DNA of 64,000 bases. It comes from Aphidius gifuensis. Lineage: Eukaryota > Arthropoda > Insecta > Hymenoptera > Braconidae. Position 1 is the first letter of the stretch. Every line of letters starts with the position of its first letter. Location of the stretch: contig NC_057792.1 in NCBI RefSeq assembly GCF_014905175.1, positions 13,309,321 to 13,373,320 of the forward strand, in the 5' to 3' direction. Both the position numbers and the translations under genes were made by a program. The notes under the pieces are model-generated. The model worked only from the letters and a program-made list of their open reading frames with translations. It ran no database searches and was not told the origin of the DNA. This document shows, one piece after another, positions 44,457 to 55,113 of this stretch.

Positions 44457-45383
44457 TTAATATATCAATCCTCTTTCTCTTAACTTTTCGATAATTGACA
44501 TGATTTCATTATCGTGATTTGGATTACCGGCTGCTCTCAATGCAATTAATAATCGTAAACGATCAACAAGCTCATTCGGATTATCCCAATATACATAATT
44601 CACTGTAGATGAGATGTCTTTGGCAACTCTCATAGCTGTCGGTAATAATCCAGTACCATAACGCTCATTATTACTTTCTGGTGATGCAATAAAATCAATA
44701 TATTTTTGAGATGCTAGATTTTTCATTGGCTTATTTGATCTATGATATCGATGATGTGCATTTGTGTTATAAATAATTTCACTATAATTTTTTTCATCAA
44801 TATCAGTGATGATTCTTTTATTTGGTGACTTCATGAATAATAATTCCATTAATCCAGGTGTTATCTCGTATGATGTATCAAAAATATTTATTTTATCATC
44901 ATTAAATAATACTTTAGCATTTCCGATCTTGTAGTCTGATTTAACTAGTCTTATTCCGTAATCTTTATCCCACTGTATACTATTGATTTTTTTCAAGTAT
45001 TCATTTATTAAATCATTATTTGATTCATCTCTCACAAATGTTATGTCACCTTCATTAGCTGTATCATATTCAGGTTCTTGATCATGTATTGTATCTTCAA
45101 TATCTAAAGTACTATTATTGGACTCATAAATTGAATTATTGTTTTCATAATTTGTATTTTTTTCATTCGGAAGTATTTCATCATCAATTGTTGATGATTT
45201 AATGGTTGTTGGTATTTGTGCAGCTAATTTGTTAAGCGGTGTAACAACTGGTTTTAAATATTCATTCGCAGTTTGTGATATATTTTCTTTGTCTAATTTT
45301 AACAATTTATATTTTTTACGAATAACATTTTGTACTTTTTCAATTTCACTTAAAAATTTTGTTTCATCAACTAGTTCCTGTTC
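44457..45383 (-). CDS. Polinton-specific protein (WDDPNELVDRL family), copy 3, mostly intact
   Basis: The frame is open from the stop at 44457 up to about 45383, over 300 codons. The N-terminal part (KFLSEIEKVQNVI, NEYLKPVVTPLNKL) aligns with copy 1. An acidic low-complexity linker follows (YENNNSIYESNNSTLDIED), then DITFVRDESNNDLINEYLKK and YGIRLVKSDYKIGNAKVLF. It ends VNYVYWDNPNELVDRLRLL and a terminal helix. No ATG is seen at the expected N-terminus, so the start is lost or differs. It is head to head with the core-protein gene at 45402 (~20 bp). Function unknown. Confidence 0.7.
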   Translation of the reverse strand, partial: EQELVDETKFLSEIEKVQNVIRKKYKLLKLDKENISQTANEYLKPVVTPLNKLAAQIPTTIKSSTIDDEILPNEKNTNYENNNSIYESNNSTLDIEDTIHDQEPEYDTANEGDITFVRDESNNDLINEYLKKINSIQWDKDYGIRLVKSDYKIGNAKVLFNDDKINIFDTSYEITPGLMELLFMKSPNKRIITDIDEKNYSEIIYNTNAHHRYHRSNKPMKNLASQKYIDFIASPESNNERYGTGLLPTAMRVAKDISSTVNYVYWDNPNELVDRLRLLIALRAAGNPNHDNEIMSIIEKLRERGLIY

Positions 45384-45401
45384 ACATTTGTAACTGGAGC
45401 A

Positions 45402-45975
45402 ATGAAAATAAAATCAAAATTTGGTATGGGTTGTGTTGAGGAGAAAAAAAAGAAATGTATAAAAAGAAAACAAACGTCTTCGCTAAAAAATAAAAAAACG
45501 AACAAGAAGACTAGTAGAAAATTAATAAAAAATAAAAAAAGCACTAATAAAAAGAAGAAAATCAAGAAAAAAAAAATATCATTTTCAAAAATTGTACAAG
45601 CAGCAAAACAAGCGATGAAAGGATCAAATAATTCAACTACTGCAATTCAATCAGCATTAAAAGGAGCGAAAGCAGCTATCAAAACAAGTGGTGGTAAAAA
45701 AGCTATTACTGTACCCACCAGTTGCTAAACATATTGGTGGTGCTTTACCGCTTTTGATTCCAATTTTCTCAGCTATATCAGCATTAGGAGGATTAGTTGG
45801 TGGAGTATCTGGTGTTGTTAAAGCAATCAATGCAGTAAAGTCAAGTAAAGAACAATTGAATGAGAATGTGAGACATAATAAAATGGTGGAGTCGATTGCC
45901 ATAGGAAAAGGGCTTTATTTAACACCGCATAAAAGTGGAATGGGACTTTACCTTTCTCCAAAAAACTTCAACTGA
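45402..45975 (+). pseudogene. Polinton P3 virion core-like basic protein (pX/pVI-like)
   Basis: The N-terminal ~60 residues are almost all Lys/Thr/Ser, as in a DNA-condensing core protein. A hydrophobic Gly/Ala/Leu segment follows (LPLLIPIFSAISALGGLVGG), reminiscent of the membrane-active helix of adenovirus-type minor proteins. The C-terminus has the Polinton motif GKGLYLTPHKSGMGLYLSPK. A frameshift at about 45690-45715 separates the two halves. Its TGA overlaps the protease start as TGATG (45973-45977). The role is inferred from composition and gene order. Confidence 0.65.
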
Positions 45976-46337
45976 TGCTACCACAGAGAGCTTTAACTGA
46001 CGGTGATTTATTATTATTTGCTAAACAATTAAAAATTACTAATTTCCGTGGAGTTTTTATGCGAAATGATATGCCAAAAGATGGACCATGGAAACAAGAG
46101 TGTGGAATCATTAATTTAGATGATAAAAAAAATCCTGGAACACATTCGGTAGCATATAAAAGACTCAATAAAAATTCTGCATTATACTTTGATAGTTTTA
46201 GCAACTTGCAACCACCAAAAGATCTCGTCAGTTATCTCAATGTTGGTAGCATCAATTATAATTATAAACGTTATCAAGATTGGAAAATATATAATTGCGG
46301 ACATTTATGTCTTGCATTTCTCACAGGGAAACTATAA
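45975..46337 (+). CDS. Polinton P3 adenain-like cysteine protease
   Basis: An intact frame of 120 codons. It matches the adenovirus-type maturation protease. The catalytic His is in GTHSVAYKRL, the acidic residue in LYFDSFSN, and the catalytic Cys is in IYNCGHLCLAFL. It would cleave capsid and core proteins during particle maturation. It is shorter than adenovirus proteases (~200 aa), lacking sequence after the Cys helix. The P4 copy at 55888-56263 stops at the same point (GKL), so this length may be normal for this Polinton lineage. Confidence 0.8.
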   Translation: MLPQRALTDGDLLLFAKQLKITNFRGVFMRNDMPKDGPWKQECGIINLDDKKNPGTHSVAYKRLNKNSALYFDSFSNLQPPKDLVSYLNVGSINYNYKRYQDWKIYNCGHLCLAFLTGKL

Positions 46338-46386
46338 AAGCATAAGAAAAAAAAGTTTTACAATCAGTCATTCATCAACCTTGACA

Positions 46387-47059
46387 ATGAATGATACTTT
46401 TACATTAACTTTAACCGGTTAATCTTCAGTCTTAGAAACTGATTATTTTCCACCAATACAATTATCAAGTGAAAAAAATTATTCTTTAGCAGCTTATTTC
46501 GTTTTTATCATTCAATTCATTACCAAATATAGATCGTGATAATAATATAATTTCATTTTTGAATAGTGATGAAATAATTGAAATACCGACTGGAAGTTAT
46601 GAGATAGCTGATCTTGCTGCTTACTTAAAAGGAAATTACATCAATATTACATATAATAAAAATACACTACGTTCATATATCAAAAGTGATCAAGACATTA
46701 ATTTTGAAGAATCAAAATCACCAGCGGATTTACTAGGATTTAAACCTGAAGTATTAACAGCTAATGAAATACATGAATCAGATCACCCAATTAATATTTT
46801 AAAAGTTAATTTATTAAGAATTGAGTGCAACATTACAACAGGAGCATACGTGAATCAGCAAAAAATTCATACAATATATAATTTTTTTCCTGCTGTACCA
46901 CCTGGTTATAAAATAATTGAAGTACCAGCAAATCCAATTTATTTACCAATTACTGTTAAAAACATTGATCATTTACAGTTAAAAATTGTTGATCAAAACG
47001 GAAAATTAGTAAATTTCCGTGGTGAAACAATAACTATTACGTTACACATAAAATCATAG
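46387..47059 (+). pseudogene. Polinton P3 penton (minor capsid) protein
   Basis: It starts MNDTFTLTLTG, meets an in-frame TAA at 46420 and shifts frame at about 46500-46560. It then continues to TAG at 47059 with EIIEIPTGSYEIADLAAYLK, RIECNITTGAYVNQQ, HTIYNFFPAVPPGYKI and NIDHLQLKIVDQNG. This is the single-jelly-roll penton found next to the Polinton capsid gene. The P4 copy at 55178-55849 has the same start and order. Confidence 0.78.
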
Positions 47060-47061
47060 GA

Positions 47062-47241
47062 ATGGGAATTTGCTTTAATTCACGAGCTATAAAACGTGGG
47101 GCTTCGTATAAAAGCAGCACATCATGGACACCTCCAGTCAGTCTGAATCGAGCAGTCAAGAAGTTGACACCTCAGAATATAAATCATCTGCAAAGTCTAG
47201 GTCTAAAAGTAAAAAAAAATTTTGGAACTTTAATTGGATAA
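47062..47241 (+). CDS. Small Polinton protein A, 59 aa, P3 copy
   Basis: A frame of 59 codons starting three bases after the penton stop. It encodes MGICFNSRAIKRGAS, a Ser/Trp/Pro stretch, and LQSLGLKVK near the end. The P4 copy (54996-55175) has the same length with mostly conservative changes, so it is under or was under selection. The basic N-terminus and the SLGLKVK motif resemble short ORFs next to insect Polinton capsid genes. Function unknown. Confidence 0.6.
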   Translation: MGICFNSRAIKRGASYKSSTSWTPPVSLNRAVKKLTPQNINHLQSLGLKVKKNFGTLIG

Positions 47242-47282
47242 ATATAACTTGTCTCAATTGTTATACACGTCAAAAAGAGTGA
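47124..47282 (+). CDS. Small Polinton protein B, 52 aa, overlapping A in another frame
   Basis: It lies in a different frame over the 3' two thirds of A. It encodes MDTSSQSESSSQEVD, a Lys/Ser-rich part (KSRSKSKKK) and FWNFNWINITCLNCY with a Cys-x2-Cys. In P4 (54955-55113) the same frame is open with the same length, and its stop overlaps the capsid start. Open conservation in both copies favours a real second gene, but the overlap constrains both frames, so this remains uncertain. Confidence 0.45.
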   Translation: MDTSSQSESSSQEVDTSEYKSSAKSRSKSKKKFWNFNWINITCLNCYTRQKE

Positions 47283-48277
47283 AGAAAGTATTCTCGATAT
47301 TAACGCACCAGTTCAATTTAACAATGAAATATCCAACTATGAGCTACATGCTCATCAGTCATTTGGATCAACCAGTTTCGATAATAGTGATGAAATAAGA
47401 ATATCAATACAAAATCAAGATTTGTTTGTTTTACCTTCGAAAAGCTATATTCATATCAGTGGAAAATTTACCCATACACATGCTGTTGTCAACAATGGAA
47501 ATAATGCAGGTAACGCTCCTGTTGATTTTTCTGTTTTGAAGCTTGCCAATAATGCTATGTGTTTTTTATTTGATGAAATGCGCTATGAATTGAATGGAGT
47601 TTTAGTTGATAAATCAAAGAATGTTGGTATAACATCAACAATAAAAAATCATTGTTTTTTATTTGATGAAATGCGCTATGAATTGAATGGAGTTTTAGTT
47701 GATAAATCAAAGAATGTTGGTATAACATCAACAATAAAAAATCATTTATCATTAAGTTTACAATTAAATTATGAAAATGCAGGATGGATAAATAATGATA
47801 CTATAAAATTAGAAAATGATGATGGATATTTCGATATATGTGTTCCATTAAAAATGATTTTTGGCTTTGCTGAAGATTATCAAAAGATAATTGTCAATGC
47901 TAAACATGAACTTATTATAATACGTTCGGATACTAATGCAATTGTACAAGATGCTGTGATGGATGGTGATATGCCAGAATTCAACTCAAAAATTACAAAA
48001 ATTGAATGGCTTGTACCATATGTAATGTTATCCAATAGAAATAAAATTGATATTATGAAATATATACAAAAAGATCTTGTCATTTCTATTGGATTTAGAT
48101 CTTTGGATTTATATGAGTATCCATTGCTGCCACAAACAACTCATCATATATGGACAGTGAAAACTGCAACTCAACTGGAAAAGCCACGTTATGTAATTCT
48201 TGGTTTTCAATCAAATAGAAAAAATAATTGGTTAAAAGATGTAACACAATTTGATCATTGTAAAATAACAAATGTTA
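47281..48277 (+). pseudogene. Polinton P3 major capsid protein, truncated
   Basis: Double-jelly-roll Polinton capsid: INAPVQFNNEISNYELHAHQ, LFVLPSKSYIHISGK, NNAMCFLFDEMRYELNGVL, DDGYFDICVPLKMIFGFAED and YEYPLLPQTTHHIWTVKTA. The start ATG seen in P4 is mutated (GAGTGAAG instead of GAGTGATG). A 93-bp exact tandem duplication at 47560-47745 repeats 31 codons in frame. Homology to P4 stops at about 48277, roughly 120 codons short. The frame then runs into unrelated sequence to 48387. Confidence 0.85.
47560..47745. repeat. Exact 93-bp tandem duplication in the P3 capsid gene
   Basis: Bases 47560-47652 and 47653-47745 are identical. The unit starts TGTTTTTTATTTGATGAAAT and ends at a CAT codon. The length is a multiple of three, so the frame survives. 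Confidence 0.95.
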
Positions 48278-48477
48278 CAATATTACATTTTTTTAAAAAT
48301 CTTTTAAAGGTATGCGTTGTTTTGTTTTTTGTAGTCGTTTTGCTTTTAAAAATGCCATTTTTTTGTTTTATTTCTTTTTTTATTTGATTATTAATCTAGA
48401 ATATGCATATTTATTAAATAATAGAATAAAATAAAATAAACAATGTATTTTAAAATTATTCAAATGAAGAAAAAACT

Positions 48478-51341
48478 TACATATCTTAATATTGGTTGGT
48501 GGCTTGTAGCTGGTTACACTTGATGAAGAAAACGAATTCTGATTCATTTTTCAGGGTTTGTAAGATCGCGCTTGTAAAACTAGAAAGCAATAAAATTTGG
48601 ATAAATTCATGAATAAATAAGTGCACATACTTGCATATAGTGGAATGCGCATGTTACAATCAACAAAGCAGAGTGATATTTTTTTATGGCGTTATGGACA
48701 GCAACTTCATAATCCATGTGAGCCTCTATCTTCAAATCTTTTAGCTCCGGAGCTGATTCGTTAACGCAATAATTGAAGACTGCATCATATGCTTCAGTAA
48801 TTCGTCGTTCCATTAATATGTAATTAATAGGCCACGCCTACAGAGTCCAAAAAAAAACCATAATTAATAATGCATAGAATAGGGCATTTTATTACTTTTA
48901 TATGTTTTCAGTGTAAACGACGGTAACCACATTTACAGATAGAAAAGTGATAAAAATAATAAATTACATTCAGCTCGATAAGAACACTAAGTTGTAATAA
49001 AATACTAATATTTAATTAATTAAATTATCTGAGAAAAATAGCATGATCGAAATTCAAGAGAACACTCAAATTCAAAGCAATTAGATGTATAAACATAACA
49101 AAAATTTTGAAACACTAAAATTGTATTATCGAGTTAATTTAATGGATACACGAATATTAAAATTTGATGACACTGAAATTTCATGAATTATAAAATAAGA
49201 CAATAATGACAACACTACTATTGACATAAGCCAAACGAGAGTTAATGCACTTACATGGTTATGTGATGCTGCTTGCATAATGTATGTCTGACATGCAGCA
49301 ACTTTACTCATAGTTATGCTAAATGTCCCATCAGTAAATATATGCACACTTGGTTCTCCAAAACTGATCGAACAAATTTTTTGTCAGCAATAATAATGAC
49401 CGTGCTAGTTGGTTCGGCCAGTGTATCGTCAGTAGTTTCATTTCCCTAGTAGCAAAATTATAATTATATATATAATTTTGAGTTTAAATAGTTATAATTC
49501 ATGACGTGGATTTTTACCTTTGACAGTTTCGAATTTTTTGGCCAACTTTTTTCTGCAACGGTTATTACTTTTGCTGTCATTTCAGAACCTTCCTTTCTAT
49601 CATCGTATTTCAGCATTGCTTTTCCTTTATCCGTTTGGAGTAACTCACCAAAATGTTTGAGTGATATTGGGCGTTCAGGATATTCTTTCGACTTTATTCT
49701 TTTAGCTTTTCGTTGGACATGCTTGAACGTTAATCCGCCAATATCTTCAGTTCTATTAAAAATTAAACTTATTTTTTCACGAATTCACGAGGGAAAATCA
49801 TAAAGGTTCTGTTTATAGACGCTTATGCAATATTATCAAAAAAAAAATGACTTATAATATTCGTTTTTTATATTTCTTGATTAGAATAAATACCCAGTGA
49901 CTGCAAACATTCATATCTTTATTTATCGAGATTCATAAAAGTAATTTTGAAAACTTTGAATTCTATCGAGTTATTCAATATTTAAATTTTCATCTCGGGT
50001 AACAAACACTAAATTCAAGAAATATAATCGATAATATCATCAATTTTCACTCAACACTAACTCCCAAAATATTTTAACAGTAAATGTACTTGCTCAAATA
50101 AGAAAATATGGATGATATTAACAATAAGTACAACACTAGATTTATCAGATACTGAATATAAATTATCATTAGTGATAGCTAGATCAAACACTGAATATGT
50201 GACACTAAATTTGATAATTGCAATTTTCATAATAATAGAAAGTACAACACTAAATTCATTAGACCCTAAATGAACGATATACATATATATACATATATAT
50301 ATAAATTATCATTAACGAATGAAAATTCTTTAAAAAAGCATTAAAAAAGTGTATTTATTGCAAAGAAATTTGAATAAAAAAAAAAATATAGTACTGACCG
50401 GGAATCGTTCCGTAATCTGTTGAACATTTGTACTGGCTTTTTAGTAGTTTTAGTTTTTATCAATGTGTCCAGGGACAACTTTATTAATTCGCTTTTGCCT
50501 GCAAGTGTTGGATCAAAAAAACATACAGCGAGATTATGTTCAGTTGCAGAATCTTTAACTACAGCTACTTGATTATCCGTTACCGATACAGTCAACCTTC
50601 CATTGCATTTTTTAGTAAAACAAGTTACACGTCTGTAAATGAGGTTTCTAATGACTTGTAAAAAATATACAAAATTAATTTTATTCTATTGATCATAAAA
50701 CATCTATTTTTTTAACAGTAAGATTGAAAAAAAATTAGGATTTTTTAGTGACTTCAATTTTTTCAGTGTTCGTAATATTATTTATAAATGCATAGAAGCG
50801 TATATTTATATATTCATGTGTCATTTGACAATACATTACTTCAAAGCAATTTATAACTATCTTATCGTAAGAATTATGTTTCGTATGATTCTACTTACTA
50901 GACTATTTCGATCGATTTTTGTATTGAAATCGAAAAACGCTTTCATGTATACATAAAAATATTTCAAACACTAAAAATGTCGTGAACGGTTGAAATGTTA
51001 GAAACATTAAAAATGGACACTAAAAATATCTTGAAATATTATTTCTATTTCAAGGGGTTTATTTTCTTGTCTATTAACTTGGGATGACGACATTCAAAAT
51101 GAATATTGATTCCTGTTCGATATATTTATATATATAAAATATAATTTATAAATATATATATATATATATTTTAAAAATTATAAAAATTTTATTTTCAAAC
51201 TTACATTGTCCCGTTGGCATTTGTTTCTTTATGGCGATAATGACGGCCGTCATATACGAGTGATTGATGTTTTTTATATGTTTTTTTAATGTTTCCTGAT
51301 TGTTGATTGACTTGAATTGTTTCACTTTAGTCTAAACTCAT
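48478..51341 (-). pseudogene. FLYWCH zinc-finger MULE transposase, six exons, broken
   Basis: Exons read downwards: 51341-51205, 50632-50399, 49752-49518, 49445-49255, 48837-48631 and about 48570-48478. Donors and acceptors are GT-AG (GTAAGT at 51204, GTCAGT at 50398, GTAAAA at 49517, GTAAGT at 49254, GTATGT at 48630). Exons 1-2 make a FLYWCH finger (YDGRHYRHKE, VTCFTKKCNGRLTVS). Exon 4 carries the MULE motif HIFTDGTFSITM with a frameshift just before it. Exon 5 has MDYEVAVHNAIKKYHSALL and CAFHYMQ, the second Asp and FH motif. An in-frame stop lies in exon 1 near 51330. The C-terminus is missing. Ends of the element were not found. Confidence 0.72.
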
Positions 51342-51344
51342 ATT

Positions 51345-52930
51345 CAAATATTTTACACAAAAAAAATATCAAAATGACTTAAAATAAGAAAAAAAAAAGT
51401 ACGCAGAAAAAAAATAAATATTCATAAGATAGAAAAATAATGAAATATATTAAAACTTTTCCAATTTCTAATTTTTATTTCGCGATAACAAAAAAATCTA
51501 TAATGAAGCGATGCTGATTACACAACGTATTCAAAAGTAATGCAAAAGACACGACCTCATACAAGGATTGTTCTCCCACTCATATCGAATTTTTTTATTT
51601 GCTACATATATGTTTTTCTCGGAATTTGTATCATGATAGAAATTTATATTCGCGCTCTGTAATGCCTTTCCCTCTCGCATGTTCCTTCTTTCTTGCACTG
51701 ATGCTTGAAAAAAAATTTTTTAGTTCTTAGAAATAACAAAAAAGAAACAAATTTATACTTACTTTAGGGTGACTACAAATTGTGGCAAGAATTCTTATTA
51801 TGGCACATATCACTAACACTGAAATAACGATCACTATGTCCAACACTAAAGTTGAAATGAAAAATACTCTAAAATATTATAAGAACTGACGAATAACTTA
51901 GAAAAACTTATCTTTCGAAAACATATAGAATAACTCGACCTAGTAGAAGTGCAGTAGTTTTGTAATCGAACACGAAAAAACTGATTTTAAAAAATCTTCC
52001 GGAATTGATATTGGCAAATAATACGAGTGGGTTTTAATATATAATGGTGAAAATGGAAACCACAGTTCTTCAATATTTATCTATCGAAATCTAGATATTA
52101 TTTATTAATTTATTTTGCAATTAATCAATAACAATTAATAAGATTTACAACAATTATTCCAATTTTGTATGGCAAATATCGTTAAGAAATTAATGAAGAA
52201 AAATAGTAGCTACGGAAAGGATGTTGTTTACATGGAAATTTATAAAGAATTTAGTCAAAGAAAGTAACACGTAAGCAACATCCTTTCCTTAAATAAATTT
52301 TTTTAATTTATCATCTAATTTAAATAAATTAATAAGTAAGCTACATCCATTTTTTAGCCATTAAAAAGCTTTTTATTTCGTTGAAATAATTATTTGATAA
52401 TGAAATTCTTTCGTAATAACAATTTTCTTAAATATACTTATTAAATAATGTGATATAAACAATAACCTTTTTATTAATTAGTATAGATCGTCATTGTAGA
52501 TAAAAAAAAATATTGAATTTTATTCTTGAATAAATGATGCAAAACCAAATTTTTAAAAGTTGTTAATTTTTAGAATTATCCTTCCTTCTTTCCTTTAAAT
52601 ATAAGATATGAAAAAATAAAAATTTAATTTGTATAATAAAATATTAGAAACAAGTTTCAACAAGTTTTAACATGTTTAAACAGGAAAAATACAAAAAAAT
52701 ACCGTCTAGATTTCATTGCTATAAAAATTGATGAATCATCTTACAACAATGGATTAAAAGATTCAAAGTTAGAAAATATACTACAACATGTTCAAACAGG
52801 AATTATTAGCTTTTCTCAAAAGAATATTTCTCACATCTATTGTTATAAATTCCAGAAAGAAGATTAAAAAATTAAAAAGTTAGAATAATAGAAAATAAAA
52901 AACTATTTTTATTTTTTAAATTTTTTAGTT
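51345..52930. other. No gene seen between the MULE relic and Polinton P4
   Basis: AT-rich sequence with short repeats. Around 52140-52480 the GGATGT/ACATCC words resemble those in the repeats near 26280 and 36600. Nothing corresponding to the missing capsid C-terminus of P3 is present. Confidence 0.55.
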
Positions 52931-53140
52931 GGGATAAGCATCACCTGATTTTTCTCCTCCCACAAAATATCAACCAATCACGTCGTTCCCCCACTCCTAA
53001 AAAAATTTCTGGTAGGGATAAACAAAACCTGATTTTCCTTCTCCCACAAAATATTAACCAATCACAACGTTCCCCCACTCTTAGTGAAGAGAGGAAAGGG
53101 AACTTTTTCGTTGGTGGGGGACCTGAGATTTAGTATATAT
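52931..53140 (+). promoter_or_regulatory. CCAAT-bearing 84-bp direct repeats and TATA box of the P4 small gene
   Basis: Two copies (52931-53001 and 53015-53084) share GGGATAA, CTCCCACAAAATAT, AACCAATCAC and GTTCCCCCACTC. A TATATAT box at 53134-53140 precedes a leader starting near ATCACTCTTCATTCAC. A perfect heat-shock element as at 24606 is not present here. Confidence 0.65.
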
Positions 53141-53210
53141 TCTCGTGCACAGAACATCACTCTTCATTCACGCTATCAACTGTAGTGCGCCCAGTCTCAG
53201 AAACCAACAA

Positions 53211-53306
53211 GTAAGTTTTATCATATATAAATTTATATTAACTTATGGATATTATCATTGTTTTTCAATTATGTTGTTAACCAAAAATCAACTTTTCCAT
53301 TTATAG
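53211..53306 (+). other. 5'-UTR intron of the P4 small gene
   Basis: GTAAGT at 53211 and TTTATAG at 53306 bracket a 96-bp intron ending ten bases before the ATG at 53317. The layout is the same as at 24744-24828. Confidence 0.65.
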
Positions 53307-53316
53307 ATTTTACAAA

Positions 53317-53658
53317 ATGAGTTTAGCAAAAGCAAAAAAACTTCAGAAAGCTAACGAACACTAATCATTGAAAGATTTGAAGAGGAAAGTAGTTTATAAA
53401 ATTACTAAAGTAGCAAGAATTCACACATCAAAGTATGGTCCAGCGCTAACAGTTGAAATCAACAATGAAAGTTATGCATATCTACCAAAAAGATTTGCTA
53501 CACATTTCAATCAAGATGATCGAGAATATAAGGAGCTAGAAAATGCTGTCAAGAAAGGAACACTAACCATGGTTCTTGATGGTGAAAATAACCAAGATGT
53601 AATATTAGATGATAGTACATATAATCTACAGGATTTCGATGATGATGAAGAAATGTGA
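53317..53658 (+). pseudogene. Small Polinton-associated protein, P4 copy (possible OB-fold)
   Basis: The ATG at 53317 starts MSLAKAKKLQKANEH, then TAA at 53362. The frame resumes with DLKRKVVYKITKVARIHTSK and is open to 53658, ending in a strongly acidic tail (DFDDDEEM). The strand-rich body and acidic C-terminus are typical of single-stranded-DNA-binding proteins, which fits a replication role, but this is inference. Homologue: 24837-25151. Tail to tail with the capsid gene. Whether the stop is real or a sequencing error decides if this copy could work from a later start. Confidence 0.6.
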
Positions 53659-53733
53659 ATAAATAAATACACTAAAAATCAAATTATTTTCGATTGTTTT
53701 TTTATTTAATTGAAACTATTAGTTACAATTAAT

Positions 53734-54962
53734 TTATGTTAATTTATGTACTATTCCACTTATTGGTCTATATCCAATTATTTTATCATGTAAAATTAGG
53801 CAATATGCTGTCGTTCCTTGGGGAAAGTTTTCTTTTGATTCCAATTCCAAGCGTAAATCTACAGCACTAGTTTTCAAAAACTCGTTTTGTTTACTACAAT
53901 CAATAACAATTAATGGAGATTTTTTAATAAAACTATCATTTGACACTAAATCTATTTTAAAGCCATAGTACGACTCCGCAAAATTAGCATACATATCGTA
54001 TAATAAAGAAAATTGATTTTTTTCAATATCAAGATTCAAATTTCCATAAGGAAAAATATGAGAATTAAGATAAAGTTTAACATTTGTTATTTTACAATGA
54101 TCAAAATGTGTTACATCTTTTTTCCAATCATTTTTTCCATTTGATTGGAAACCAAGAATAACATAACGTGGCTTTCCCAGTTGAGTTGCAGTTTTCACTG
54201 TCCACATATGATGGGTTGTTTGTGGCAGCAATGGATATTCATATAAATCCCAACTTCTAAATCCAATAGAAATTACAGGATCTTTTTGTTTATATTTTTG
54301 TTTGATAGCATTATATACTTTACAAGCCATTCATTTTTTGTAAGTTTTAAATCAAATTCTGGCATATCAGGAACTGTCTCATTATCGCGTACGATCGCAT
54401 TAATATTTGAACGTGATCGTATCATAATCAGTTCATGTTTCGCATTGACAATCATTTTTTGATAATCTTCAGCAAAGCCGAAAATCATATTTAATGGAAC
54501 GCATATATCAAAATATCCATCATCATTTATTGGTTTCATACCATTTTGATTTATCCACCCTGCATTTTCATAATTCATTCTTGAACTTAATGACAAATAA
54601 TTTTTCATTGTAGATGTTATACCGACATTCTTTGATTTATCAATCAAAACTCCATTTAGTTCATAACGCATTTCATCAAACAGAAAACACATAGCATTAT
54701 TCACTAACGTTAAAGATAAAATATTAGCAAGTGGATCTTCTGCATTTGCAGCAGCATGTTGTTGCGTTAGTTTTCCGCTCATATGTATATAGCTTTTTGA
54801 TGGTAGAACAAACAAATCCTGATTCTGTATTGATATTCTTGTTTCATCACTATTATCGAAACTGGTTGATTTAAATGATTGATGAGCATGTAGCTCATAG
54901 TTGGATATTTCATTGTTAAATTGAACTGGTGCGTTTATATTGAAAATATTTTCATCACTCAT
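53734..54962 (-). pseudogene. Polinton P4 major capsid protein, one frameshift
   Basis: About 410 codons from the ATG at 54962 to the stop at 53734. It aligns with the P3 copy through both jelly-roll halves and continues past its break with LYLNSHIFPYGNLNLDIEKN, YDMYANFAESYYGF and an ending like IIGYRPISGIVHKL. One frameshift at about 54275-54330 separates the halves. The ATG overlaps the stop of small protein B (AATGAGTGATG). This is the most complete capsid gene in the window. Confidence 0.87.
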
Positions 54963-55113
54963 TTTGATGTATAAAACAATTAAGACAAGTTATATTTATC
55001 CAATTAAAGTTCCAAAATTTTTTTTTACTTTGAGACCTAGACTCTGCAGGTAATTTATATTCTGAGCTGTCAACTTCTTGACTGCTCGATTCAGACTGAC
55101 TGAAGGTGTCCAT
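54955..55113 (-). CDS. Small Polinton protein B, 52 aa, P4 copy
   Basis: It starts MDTFSQSESSSQEVDSSEYK and ends with FWNFNWINITCLNCF and a short tail. Its length equals the P3 copy. It overlaps protein A in another frame, and its TGA (54957-54955) overlaps the capsid ATG (54962-54960) by eight bases. Confidence 0.45.
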   Translation of the reverse strand: MDTFSQSESSSQEVDSSEYKLPAESRSQSKKKFWNFNWINITCLNCFIHQNE

